DNA of 5,483 nucleotides from Alphaproteobacteria bacterium (GCA_024279745.1 JAJRRE010000073.1:1-5483), one strand, 5' to 3'; shown: positions 1-5,041, counted from the stretch's first letter. The notes: a model not told the origin generated them from the sequence alone. Made by a program: numbers and translations.

Positions 1-930
1 CGTGGCCGTCTTGATCCGGCGATCGTTCGGCTCAACGATTTGGTTGTCGCGACATTGGAGTTATTGCCGCGCGCATTGGGTGGATCAATTGTAGTGTTGT
101 CGCGGCTGGCGCCTGAGTTATGGCAAACCAAAGCGGACGCCAGCGAAGTGGAAAATGCGATTTTGAATCTTGCCATCAATGCGCGCGATGCCATGCCGGC
201 AAATGGTACGTTGACCATTGAAACCGCTAACAGCACGACGTTTGACCGAGCCAACGATTCTCAGTTGGCGAATTTATCGGGAGATTTTGTGCGCCTGTCA
301 GTGATCGATAATGGACAGGGGATGGGCCCCGACGTGTTAAGCCGCGTCTTTGAGCCGTTTTTTACAACCAAGGAAACTGGTCGTGGTACTGGCTTGGGGC
401 TAAGCACGCTTTATGGGTTTGCGCAACAGTCGGGCGGCCATGTCACCATTCAAAGCGCCATTGGAAAGGGGACCACGGTTAATCTATATCTGCCCCGTTA
501 TGATGAAATGGCGCGCCCTGCGGGCCAGGTCAATCAAGGTCCGGCCGGAGATAAAACCGAAGGCACAATTCTTGTTGTTGAAGATAATTTGGAAGTCCAA
601 ACATTGGCGATTGAGCGATTGCGCGGACTTGGTTATCAGGTTGTCAGCGCCAGCTGTGGGCGCGATGCGATTGAAATTATTCGCTCTGGCAGGCAGATTG
701 ATTTGCTGTTTAGCGATATTGTCATGCCGGGAGAACTATCTGGATTTGACTTGGCGGAGTGGGCGGCAAAGCAGAACAAGCCGATCCGTGTGTTACTGAC
801 GACCGGTTATACGGACCAGCTGCAAGCGCGCGCCGGGGAAGCCGGCTCTGGTTATCCTATTTTGCGCAAACCTTACAGCCGCGAAGAATTGGCGCAAGAA
901 ATTCACCGGGCCCTTCGGCAATCCGTCTAG
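1..930 (+). CDS. Hybrid sensor histidine kinase, C-terminal part (ATPase + receiver)
   Basis: The reading frame is open from the first base, so the 5' end lies outside the window; 309 residues are visible. Using window residue numbers, the HATPase_c domain shows an N-box at 52-65 (NAILNLAINARDAMP region), a G1 box DNGQGM at 103-108, an F-box FEPFF at 117-121 and a G2 box GRGTGLGL at 127-134. A receiver domain follows from about 189, with acidic pair E194/D195, phospho-acceptor D239 in SDIVMPG, T268 and K290 in RKPY. By family knowledge the ATPase phosphorylates a histidine in an upstream HisKA domain, and the phosphate passes to the attached receiver. The HisKA histidine and any sensor domain are off-window, so the stimulus is unknown. 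The layout resembles CckA-like alphaproteobacterial hybrid kinases, but identity to CckA cannot be claimed. It converges on the response regulator at 948-1691; no terminator fits in the 17-base gap. Confidence 0.93.
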   Translation, partial: RGRLDPAIVRLNDLVVATLELLPRALGGSIVVLSRLAPELWQTKADASEVENAILNLAINARDAMPANGTLTIETANSTTFDRANDSQLANLSGDFVRLSVIDNGQGMGPDVLSRVFEPFFTTKETGRGTGLGLSTLYGFAQQSGGHVTIQSAIGKGTTVNLYLPRYDEMARPAGQVNQGPAGDKTEGTILVVEDNLEVQTLAIERLRGLGYQVVSASCGRDAIEIIRSGRQIDLLFSDIVMPGELSGFDLAEWAAKQNKPIRVLLTTGYTDQLQARAGEAGSGYPILRKPYSREELAQEIHRALRQSV

Positions 931-947
931 ATAGGCTGTTCGATGTT

Positions 948-1691
948 TTATACTTCACGCACTTCTGCGGTGAACATATAACCGACGCCGCGAATGGTTT
1001 TGATCAATTTTGGCGAAGATTGACCGTTCTCAATTTTTTTACGCAATCTGCCAACCAAGGTGTCGATGGATCGATCGAGGGGCGACCAGTCATGGCCTTT
1101 GAGCTGTTCCATAATCGCATCGCGTGACAATGTGTGATGCGGGCGCGTGATAAATAACTCCAGCAGGTTGAACTCGGCTGTGGTCAGATTGCGCTCAGCC
1201 CCGACCTCGTCTGTTAATTGCCGAGACGTCAGATCAAGTGTCCACGATGCAAACGAATATTTGATGTGAGTTTGCGGCGTTTGAGGCGCTGCGGTCTGTT
1301 CGCCAGTACCAGTGGGTTTATAGCGGCGCAAGACCGAGCGCACGCGGGCCAGAACTTCGCGCAAATGAAACGGCTTGGTGATGTAATCGTCTGCGCCAAC
1401 TTCCAGGCCGACGACCCGGTCCACCATATCGCCCTTGCCGGTGACCATGATTATTGGCACATCGCATTGTGAGCGCACCTCGCGCGCCAGGGTCAGCCCG
1501 TCCTCGCCCGCCAGCGCCAAATCCAGAGTAATCAGATTGATCGGCATGGTCTTCAAATGAGCGCGCATTTCCTCGCCGTTAGCCGCCTCAATGACGGTGT
1601 ACCCCTCCAGCGCAAAGCAGTCGCGGAGCAAAAGCCGGATGTCCGGATCATCATCGACAACAAGAATGTTGGTTGATTGCGGCGCGGACAT
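948..1691 (-). CDS. OmpR/PhoB-family DNA-binding response regulator
   Basis: This complete 247-residue protein has the usual length for the OmpR family. The receiver domain (about 7-120) shows the acidic pocket D13/D14, phospho-acceptor D57, T84 and K106 in TKPF. A Gln/Thr/Pro-rich linker (about 125-142) leads to a winged-helix Trans_reg_C domain (about 145-243) with LTTAEFNLLELF at 169-180, a recognition helix around 206-221 (DRSIDTLVGRLRKKIE) and the C-terminal hairpin TIRGVGYMF. It should be a cytoplasmic transcription factor that binds tandem direct repeats when phosphorylated. Start choice: the ATG at 1691-1689 has an AAGGA ribosome site at 1707-1703, spacing 11; an ATG at 1699-1697 is out of frame. 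The loop after D57 reads LALAGEDG instead of the commoner LMLPGEDG. It faces the hybrid kinase tail to tail, and is divergent from the Crp/Fnr gene. Its cognate kinase is not certain; the neighbouring kinase is a candidate only. Confidence 0.95.
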   Translation of the reverse strand: MSAPQSTNILVVDDDPDIRLLLRDCFALEGYTVIEAANGEEMRAHLKTMPINLITLDLALAGEDGLTLAREVRSQCDVPIIMVTGKGDMVDRVVGLEVGADDYITKPFHLREVLARVRSVLRRYKPTGTGEQTAAPQTPQTHIKYSFASWTLDLTSRQLTDEVGAERNLTTAEFNLLELFITRPHHTLSRDAIMEQLKGHDWSPLDRSIDTLVGRLRKKIENGQSSPKLIKTIRGVGYMFTAEVREV

Positions 1692-1848
1692 GGGTTCATG
1701 GGTCCTTAAGGTAACGGTTTGTTATTTAACGAATGAATATTTCATAATTAGCACGACGACGTGGATTTGGAGGCAAAATTTCCAGCCTGTAGCGCATTTG
1801 AGCGGCGATTTCAGGCAGTGCCCGTTTTGGGCTGTTGGACCGCTCGAT

Positions 1849-1873
1849 GTCACACATTGTTACACTTCGTCAC
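1849..1873. promoter_or_regulatory. Three 10-bp-phased direct repeats, candidate response-regulator operator
   Basis: The pentamers GTCAC (1849-1853), GTTAC (1859-1863) and GTCAC (1869-1873) recur exactly every 10 bases; the first two continue with AC, giving GTCACAC and GTTACAC. OmpR-family regulators typically bind head-to-tail direct repeats spaced by about one helical turn; CpxR (GTAAA-N5-GTAAA) is a precedent with the same period. The site lies between an OmpR-family gene and a Crp/Fnr gene, about 160 bases from the first start and about 150 from the second. That the neighbouring regulator binds here is inference. Confidence 0.4.
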
Positions 1874-1970
1874 CAAGGCGGCAAATGCCTGTGTCGTGTC
1901 TATGCGTAGATGGCGGGGAAGACAATGAGTTAAGCCTTTTGCAGTTTAGCGCAGATTAGCCAGGCAAGTT

Positions 1971-1998
1971 AATTCAGGTCAGAAAAGTCATCTGAATT
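1971..1998. promoter_or_regulatory. Inverted repeat just upstream of the Crp/Fnr gene
   Basis: AATTCAG at 1971-1977 is exactly repeated in inverse as CTGAATT at 1992-1998, with a 14-base spacer. A T-A pair at 1979/1990 and a G-T wobble at 1978/1991 could extend the stem in RNA. It ends 21 bases before the ATG at 2020, so it could be an operator overlapping the promoter or start region, or a hairpin in the leader. The half-site does not match the FNR half-site TTGAT. Only the symmetry is seen; the role is inferred. Confidence 0.35.
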
Positions 1999-2019
1999 TT
2001 AGCAAGTCAACCCAAACCG

Positions 2020-2739
2020 ATGGAGACGATGATGCTACCGACACAGTGCTTCCATGACGTAGACCAAAGCGCCACATGTTGTAGTTTCGGTCCGTGCGCA
2101 CATGAGAAACCGGCGACGATCATGGACCAGGTTCCACGGGTTACCACCAGGGAGCTCAGAGCCAAAGAGCACATCTTCTTTGAAGGCGACCATAAGACCC
2201 ATGTTTATCTAGTCGAAAGTGGGGCGGTCAGTATTTATAAAGTGCTGGTCGACGGCAGCCGTCAGATCATAGATTTTGCCTTGCCCGGCGATGTGATCGG
2301 GCTTGGCTCCAATAGTGAGCATATCAACTCCGCACAATCGACCGTGGCGACAAGGTTGCAGCGGGTTTCATTCGATGTATTGCAGCGCCAAGCGCAGAAA
2401 AATCCGCAATTGGCGATGCAGCTTTACGCTGCCTTGTCTGAAGAATTAGCGGCTGCGCGCGATTTGCTGGTGACAGTCGGGCAACGCAGTGCGTCGCAGC
2501 GCGTGGTAGCATTTTTGCTGGCGTTGTCGCGGCGCAATCGGCGTTACGGCAAAGACCCGTCGGATATCGTTCTGCCGATGACCAGATCCGATATTGCTGA
2601 TTTTCTCGGGCTTACGATTGAAACCGTCAGCCGTACATTTTCATCGCTGAAGAGCAAGGGGTTGATCGTGCTGGGGCGCAACGCACAGGTTGATCTCACA
2701 GACCTTGAGGCTTTGGAGCGGCTATGCGCAGAACAATAG
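2020..2739 (+). CDS. Crp/Fnr-family transcription regulator with FNR-type DNA-binding helix
   Basis: This 239-residue protein has a cysteine-rich N-terminal arm (C10, C20, C21, C26), a cyclic-nucleotide-binding-fold sensor domain (about 44-130, with FFEGDHKTHVYLVESGAV and LPGDVIGLGS), a long dimerisation helix (about 129-156) and a C-terminal HTH_Crp domain. The recognition helix carries E201, S204 and R205 (ETVSR), the FNR/FixK signature for TTGAT half-sites. The central cysteine of E. coli FNR (C122) aligns with Q114, and the N-terminal spacing C-x9-CC-x4-C differs from FNR, so a standard 4Fe-4S oxygen sensor is doubtful. Likely a cytoplasmic homodimer responding to redox or low oxygen, in the FixK/FnrN/AadR-like range; I cannot assign a name. 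Start: GGAG at 2022-2025 would suit the ATG at 2032 (spacing 6) better than the ATG at 2020, giving 235 residues. It is monocistronic as far as can be seen, and is followed by the putative small RNA region. Confidence 0.92.
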   Translation: METMMLPTQCFHDVDQSATCCSFGPCAHEKPATIMDQVPRVTTRELRAKEHIFFEGDHKTHVYLVESGAVSIYKVLVDGSRQIIDFALPGDVIGLGSNSEHINSAQSTVATRLQRVSFDVLQRQAQKNPQLAMQLYAALSEELAAARDLLVTVGQRSASQRVVAFLLALSRRNRRYGKDPSDIVLPMTRSDIADFLGLTIETVSRTFSSLKSKGLIVLGRNAQVDLTDLEALERLCAEQ

Positions 2740-2770
2740 AGCCTCCGGGATTCGCGCCCTTTTTAACATT

Positions 2771-2795
2771 GGAACAGTTTTATTGAAACCTGTTT
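2771..2795 (+). promoter_or_regulatory. Possible EcfG-type (general stress) promoter
   Basis: GGAAC at 2771-2775 is followed after 18 bases by TT at 2794-2795. This spacing agrees with the alphaproteobacterial EcfG/SigT/RpoE2 pattern GGAAC-N16-17-cgTT as I recall it, but the 'cg' before TT is absent (here 'gt'). Transcription would begin near 2802, just before the strong hairpin at 2808. It is a single weak match, and no sigma factor or anti-sigma gene is in the window. Confidence 0.22.
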
Positions 2796-2801
2796 CCCGT
2801 T

Positions 2802-2930
2802 TCTCCGCAAACGTGCCATTCGTCCTTCCAATCGGCGCGTTTGACCTCAACCGTCCGGCGTAACCAAAGCCTTGCGTGCGTCCCCTCAGGAGCCGAAAGG
2901 ATTTTCGAGTTGCGTTGGGCGGCTTTTTTT
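2802..2930 (+). ncRNA. Putative small RNA with C-rich hairpin loop
   Basis: A 10-bp stem pairs CAAACGTGCC (2808-2817) with GGCGCGTTTG (2834-2843), with one T-G wobble. The 16-base loop (2818-2833) can add an ATT/AAT pairing and exposes GTCCTTCC, the complement of the Shine-Dalgarno-like GGAAGGAC. A second hairpin CGAAA/TTTCG (2894-2898/2903-2907) and a terminator stem with seven T lie at the 3' end. Position just after a gene, stable structure, unpaired pyrimidine loop and a terminator with no gene in front of it together suggest a free-standing trans-acting sRNA of about 130 nucleotides, similar in style to stress-induced alphaproteobacterial sRNAs with anti-Shine-Dalgarno loops. It could instead be the 3' untranslated end of the Crp/Fnr transcript. 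The 5' end is a guess from the GGAAC element. I did not recognise 6S, 4.5S, tmRNA or RNase P signatures. Confidence 0.35.
2891..2930 (+). terminator. Rho-independent-like terminator
   Basis: AGCCG (2891-2895) pairs with CGGCT (2920-2924), directly followed by a run of seven T (2924-2930). The enclosed 24 bases can form their own CGAAA/TTTCG hairpin as an alternative. The stem is short for its loop, so strength is uncertain, but the T-run next to the GC stem is typical. It would end rightward transcripts, either from the Crp/Fnr gene or from the putative small RNA, and would insulate the exporter operon. Confidence 0.5.
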
Positions 2931-2949
2931 GTTTCGGCATTTTCTGTCT

Positions 2950-2967
2950 GGTCATTGTCATATGACC
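2950..2967. promoter_or_regulatory. Nested palindrome, candidate operator before the exporter operon
   Basis: The 18-base stretch GGTCATTGTCATATGACC contains a perfect 10-base palindrome GTCATATGAC (2957-2966). It also contains a 6-base inverted repeat GGTCAT/ATGACC (2950-2955/2962-2967) that shares its right arm with the first, so there are three half-sites of GTCAT type. It lies about 60 bases before the TATAAT box of the exporter genes. A dimeric repressor or activator site is plausible; the protein is unknown. Confidence 0.3.
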
Positions 2968-3027
2968 ACGCGAATGGCGGAGAATTACAGGAAAATCGAG
3001 GGGCGAGAAAGCAGGCGGCGCTGCTCC

Positions 3028-3033
3028 TATAAT
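3028..3033 (+). promoter_or_regulatory. -10-like box for the exporter operon
   Basis: TATAAT at 3028-3033 is an exact match to the sigma-70 -10 consensus, 55 bases before the first exporter start. No TTGACA-like -35 is present 16-18 bases upstream (the region reads CGAGAAAG), so activity may need an activator. The predicted transcript would start near 3040 and carry the leader hairpin at 3053-3085. Confidence 0.35.
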
Positions 3034-3052
3034 AAGTGTGCTTGTTTATTCG

Positions 3053-3085
3053 TGACAGCTTCTTGCGAAGCGGCTATGGCTGTCA
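3053..3085 (+). promoter_or_regulatory. Leader hairpin next to the exporter ATPase start codon
   Basis: TGACAGC (3053-3059) is the exact inverse of GCTGTCA (3079-3085), which ends three bases before the ATG. An alternative, mutually exclusive small hairpin GCTTC-TTGC-GAAGC sits at 3058-3071. There is no recognisable ribosome binding site in the 20 bases before the start codon. The fold therefore occupies the place where ribosomes should bind, which suggests control of translation, though chance symmetry cannot be excluded. Confidence 0.3.
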
Positions 3086-3088
3086 GCT

Positions 3089-4015
3089 ATGCAATCAGTC
3101 ATTTCCATAAAAAATCTGTCGAAAACCTATGCCGACGGTTTCCAGGCGTTGAAAGATGTCAGCCTGGAGATTGAGGACAGTGAAATCCTGGCGCTGCTTG
3201 GCCCCAATGGCGCCGGCAAGACGACGCTGATCTCAATCGTGTGCGGACTTGTCAATCCGTCATCGGGCAGTGTTGAGGTCAGCGGCCACGATATCATCAG
3301 TGATTATCGGGCGGCGCGCGAGCTGATCGGGCTGGTGCCGCAGGAGCTGACGACTGACGCCTTTCAAACCGTTTGGCAAACCGTATCTTTCACGCGCGGA
3401 CTGTTCGGCAAGCCGGCAAAACCTTCATATATCGAGAAAATCCTGCGCGATTTGTCCTTGTGGGACAAGAAGGACAATATCCTGATGACGTTGTCGGGGG
3501 GTATGAAACGCCGGGTGTTGATCGCCAAGGCGCTTTCCCATGAGCCGCGAATTTTATTTCTCGATGAGCCGACCGCCGGTGTTGATGTTGAGTTGCGCAA
3601 GGATATGTGGGACGTGGTGCGCGGGCTACGCGCCTCGGGCGTTACCATTATTTTGACCACGCATTATATCGAAGAAGCCGAGCAGATGGCCGACCGGATT
3701 GGCATCATCAACAAGGGCGAATTGGTTTTGGTGGCGCAAAAAGCCGAGCTGATGCGCAAGCTGGGGCAAAAACAATTGGCTTTGCATTTGCGTGAGCCGC
3801 TTGAGCGGTTGCCAGGCGGGCTTGATGACTATGAGCTGGAGCTGAGTTCCGACGGCCGCGAGCTGACTTATCTTTACAGCACGCAAGGCAAACGAACCGG
3901 CGTGCGCGGTCTGCTCAGTGCTTTGCAAGGCGCGGGCGTAGAATTCAAGGATCTCGATACCAAGCAGCGCTCCTTGGAAGATATATTTGTTACTCTGGTG
4001 AAAGAGCAATCATGA
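3089..4015 (+). CDS. yadG: ABC-2 type exporter ATP-binding protein (YadG-like)
   Basis: This is the ATP-hydrolysing subunit of an ABC-2 exporter, acting at the inner face of the cytoplasmic membrane with the permease encoded next. The 308 residues match the usual length and include Walker A GPNGAGKTT (38-46), Q-loop Q85 in GLVPQE, ABC signature LSGGMKRR (135-142), Walker B ILFLDE (155-160) with catalytic E160, D-loop AGVD (163-166) and H-loop H192 in TTHYIEEAE. The nucleotide-binding domain ends near 225; the remainder is the accessory C-terminal domain ending in LEDIFVTLVKEQ. Resemblance to E. coli YadG from memory is strong along the whole length, including PQE after the Q-loop and the MKRR signature extension. 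The exported substrate of YadGH-type systems is not established; multidrug labels are automatic guesses. The ATG at 3089 gives the same N-terminal length as YadG, although no ribosome site precedes it. The stop overlaps the permease start by four bases (ATGA), indicating translational coupling. Confidence 0.95.
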   Translation: MQSVISIKNLSKTYADGFQALKDVSLEIEDSEILALLGPNGAGKTTLISIVCGLVNPSSGSVEVSGHDIISDYRAARELIGLVPQELTTDAFQTVWQTVSFTRGLFGKPAKPSYIEKILRDLSLWDKKDNILMTLSGGMKRRVLIAKALSHEPRILFLDEPTAGVDVELRKDMWDVVRGLRASGVTIILTTHYIEEAEQMADRIGIINKGELVLVAQKAELMRKLGQKQLALHLREPLERLPGGLDDYELELSSDGRELTYLYSTQGKRTGVRGLLSALQGAGVEFKDLDTKQRSLEDIFVTLVKEQS

Positions 4016-4773
4016 ACCTTCAAGGTGTTAAAGCCATTTATCGGTTTGAAATGGAGCGAACCTGGCGCACAATTTTTCAAAGTGTTGTTTCGCCAGTGGT
4101 GTCAACATCGCTTTATTTTGTGGTGTTCGGGTCCGCCATCGGTTCGCGCATTAAAGAAATCGACGGTATTAGTTATGGCGCTTTTATTGTGCCGGGGCTG
4201 ATCATGTTGTCTTTGTTGACCCAGAGCACGGCCAATGCCTCCTTTGGAATTTATTTTCCCAAATTTACTGGCACGATCTATGAGCTGCTCTCGGCGCCGA
4301 TTTCCTATTTTGAGATAGTGCTGGGATATGTCGGGGCGGCGGCGTCCAAATCGATTATCTTGGGGTTGATCATTCTGGCAACTGCCAATTTATTCGTGAC
4401 CATTGAAATCGCGCACCCCATTTGGATGCTGACATTTTTGGTGCTGACGTCGGTGACGTTCTCGCTGTTTGGCTTTATTATCGGGGTCTGGGCCGATGGC
4501 TTTGAGCAATTGCAGATTGTCCCGTTATTGGTGGTGACGCCGCTCGCCTTTCTGGGCGGGAGTTTTTATTCGATCAATATGCTGCCGGAGTTTTGGCAAA
4601 AGGTGACCTTGTTTAATCCGGTGGTTTATTTGATCAGCGGGTTTCGCTGGAGTTTTTACGGTGTTGCCGATGTCGGCGTCGGCGTGTCGCTGGCCATGAT
4701 CGCACTGTTTTTGTCGTTATGTCTGGGGATCGTGTGGTGGATTTTCCGCACCGGCTACAAGCTCAAGCCGTGA
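4012..4773 (+). CDS. yadH: ABC-2 type exporter permease (YadH-like)
   Basis: This is the membrane subunit that forms the transport path with the upstream ATPase, probably as a 2+2 complex. The 253 residues contain six predicted hydrophobic segments near 22-44, 55-78, 100-128, 136-160, 168-190 and 222-246. The amphipathic N-terminal stretch before the first helix and the IVPGLIM motif (59-65) are typical of the ABC2_membrane family. The signature region between helices 5 and 6 reads LAFLGGSFYS (178-187), then LPEFWQ and FNPVVYLISGFRWSFYG (201-217), closely resembling E. coli YadH (LGGVFYS, LNPIVYMISGFRYGF). No signal peptide is expected. The start overlaps the ATPase stop in ATGA, preceded only by a weak AAAGAG. 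It is the last gene of the operon; a poor GC-rich hairpin (4779-4795) and the palindromes at 4837-4970 follow before a convergent gene. Confidence 0.95.
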   Translation: MNLQGVKAIYRFEMERTWRTIFQSVVSPVVSTSLYFVVFGSAIGSRIKEIDGISYGAFIVPGLIMLSLLTQSTANASFGIYFPKFTGTIYELLSAPISYFEIVLGYVGAAASKSIILGLIILATANLFVTIEIAHPIWMLTFLVLTSVTFSLFGFIIGVWADGFEQLQIVPLLVVTPLAFLGGSFYSINMLPEFWQKVTLFNPVVYLISGFRWSFYGVADVGVGVSLAMIALFLSLCLGIVWWIFRTGYKLKP

Positions 4774-4836
4774 TCGGGGCCGCGCCAGCGCCGGCTTAGT
4801 CAGAAGTCCTGTTTTTATAGTCAATAAGATTCCAGC

Positions 4837-4862
4837 TGTCATGCCGGTGCTTGTCACCGGTA
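4837..4862. repeat. Palindromic repeat, left copy
   Basis: TGTCA is followed by an 8-bp stem (4842-4849 with 4855-4862, one G-T wobble) around the loop CTTGT, then CC at 4863-4864 region. The pattern GTCAT-N-CCGG..CTTGT..CCGG..ACC resembles dispersed intergenic palindromes common in alphaproteobacteria, which I recognise from memory as GTCAT..CCCGGGCTTG..CCCGGG.ATCC. It lies between convergent genes, the usual place for such elements, and may also act as a transcription stop. Confidence 0.6.
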
Positions 4863-4943
4863 CCGCCTATGCAACATGTTTGTTGATCGAAATTGCCACG
4901 CCGATTCGGCCATAAAAATAAGAGTGAGTTTGTTGCGGCTCGG

Positions 4944-4970
4944 ATCCTGGCAACAAGTGCCGGGATGACA
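4944..4970. repeat. Palindromic repeat, right copy in inverted orientation
   Basis: Read on the minus strand from 4970, this is TGTCAT, then a stem TCCCGGCA / TGCCAGGA (one C-A mismatch) around CTTGT, ending in ATCC. It matches the left copy in order and length, with the same loop and a stem changed on both sides (TG/CA there, CA/TG here). Together the copies form terminal inverted repeats of a 134-base unit, 4837-4970. No target-site duplication is evident at the ends. Confidence 0.6.
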
Positions 4971-4986
4971 ATCAAAATACCATTGA

Positions 4987-5020
4987 AAAATGCCCAGACA
5001 GTTCAAGCCGGTCAGGCTTG
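4987..5020 (-). terminator. Candidate terminator of the sulfatase-family gene
   Basis: On the minus strand, 22 bases past the stop codon, CAAGCC (5020-5015) pairs perfectly with GGCTTG (5009-5004) around a 5-base loop TGACC. A run of five T follows only about 15 bases later (near 4990-4986), so this is not a classical compact terminator, but nothing better is visible at the end of the gene. Confidence 0.3.
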
Positions 5021-5041
5021 CCAAAGCTCAAAGCCTCAGCT

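Larger units (their letters stand above)
1692..2019. other. Divergent regulatory intergenic region between two regulator genes
   Basis: These 328 bases separate the divergent response regulator and Crp/Fnr genes, so both promoters should lie here. I found no convincing small gene. A TTGGAC hexamer at 1835-1840 could be a -35 for the rightward gene, but the bases 17 further on (1858-1863) are a poor -10. For the leftward gene the AT-rich stretch at about 1715-1755 could hold a -10, again without a clear -35. I see no FNR box (TTGAT-N4-ATCAA). The structured items, phased GTYAC repeats and an inverted repeat next to the Crp/Fnr start, are listed separately. Confidence 0.6.
2740..3088. other. 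349-base intergenic region with putative sRNA and exporter promoter
   Basis: I see no protein gene here; the open frames in this stretch lack ribosome sites and family resemblance. From left to right it holds a weak GGG/CCC hairpin followed by five T (2747-2764), a GGAAC element (2771), a 10-bp stem with a C-rich loop (2808-2843), an oligo-T terminator (2891-2930), a nested palindrome (2950-2967), a TATAAT box (3028-3033) and a leader hairpin (3053-3085). Each item worth keeping has its own entry. Confidence 0.6.

Noticed and set aside
1891..1900. Tandem GTGTC pair as an operator
   Set aside because: Only two five-base copies without spacing; easily chance.
2747..2764. GGG/CCC hairpin followed by five T after the Crp/Fnr gene
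   Set aside because: The stem has only three base pairs, too weak to call a terminator.
2841..2850. TTGACCTCAA as an FNR box
   Set aside because: The half-sites are separated by two bases instead of six, and the right half is part of the hairpin region.
2785..2930. 6S RNA, 4.5S RNA, tmRNA or RNase P RNA
   Set aside because: A few bases (GTCCCCT...GAGCCGA at 2880-2896) recall 6S RNA, but I could not build the long closing stem and central bubble, and the signatures of the other RNAs are absent. A covariance-model search would decide.
2722..2961. Open frame of 79 codons on the minus strand
   Set aside because: It overlaps the Crp/Fnr 3' end, is very basic and low in hydrophobic pattern, has no ribosome site, and runs through the structured, terminator-bearing region.
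2872..3174. Open frames on the plus strand before and across the exporter ATPase start
   Set aside because: They overlap the start of a certain ABC gene in another frame, cross a terminator, and resemble no family.
3626..4009. Long minus-strand frame inside the exporter ATPase gene
   Set aside because: It is a shadow of the conserved ATPase coding frame.
4779..4817. Terminator right after the permease gene
   Set aside because: The GCCG/CGGC stem is four pairs long and the T-run lies some 16 bases further on.
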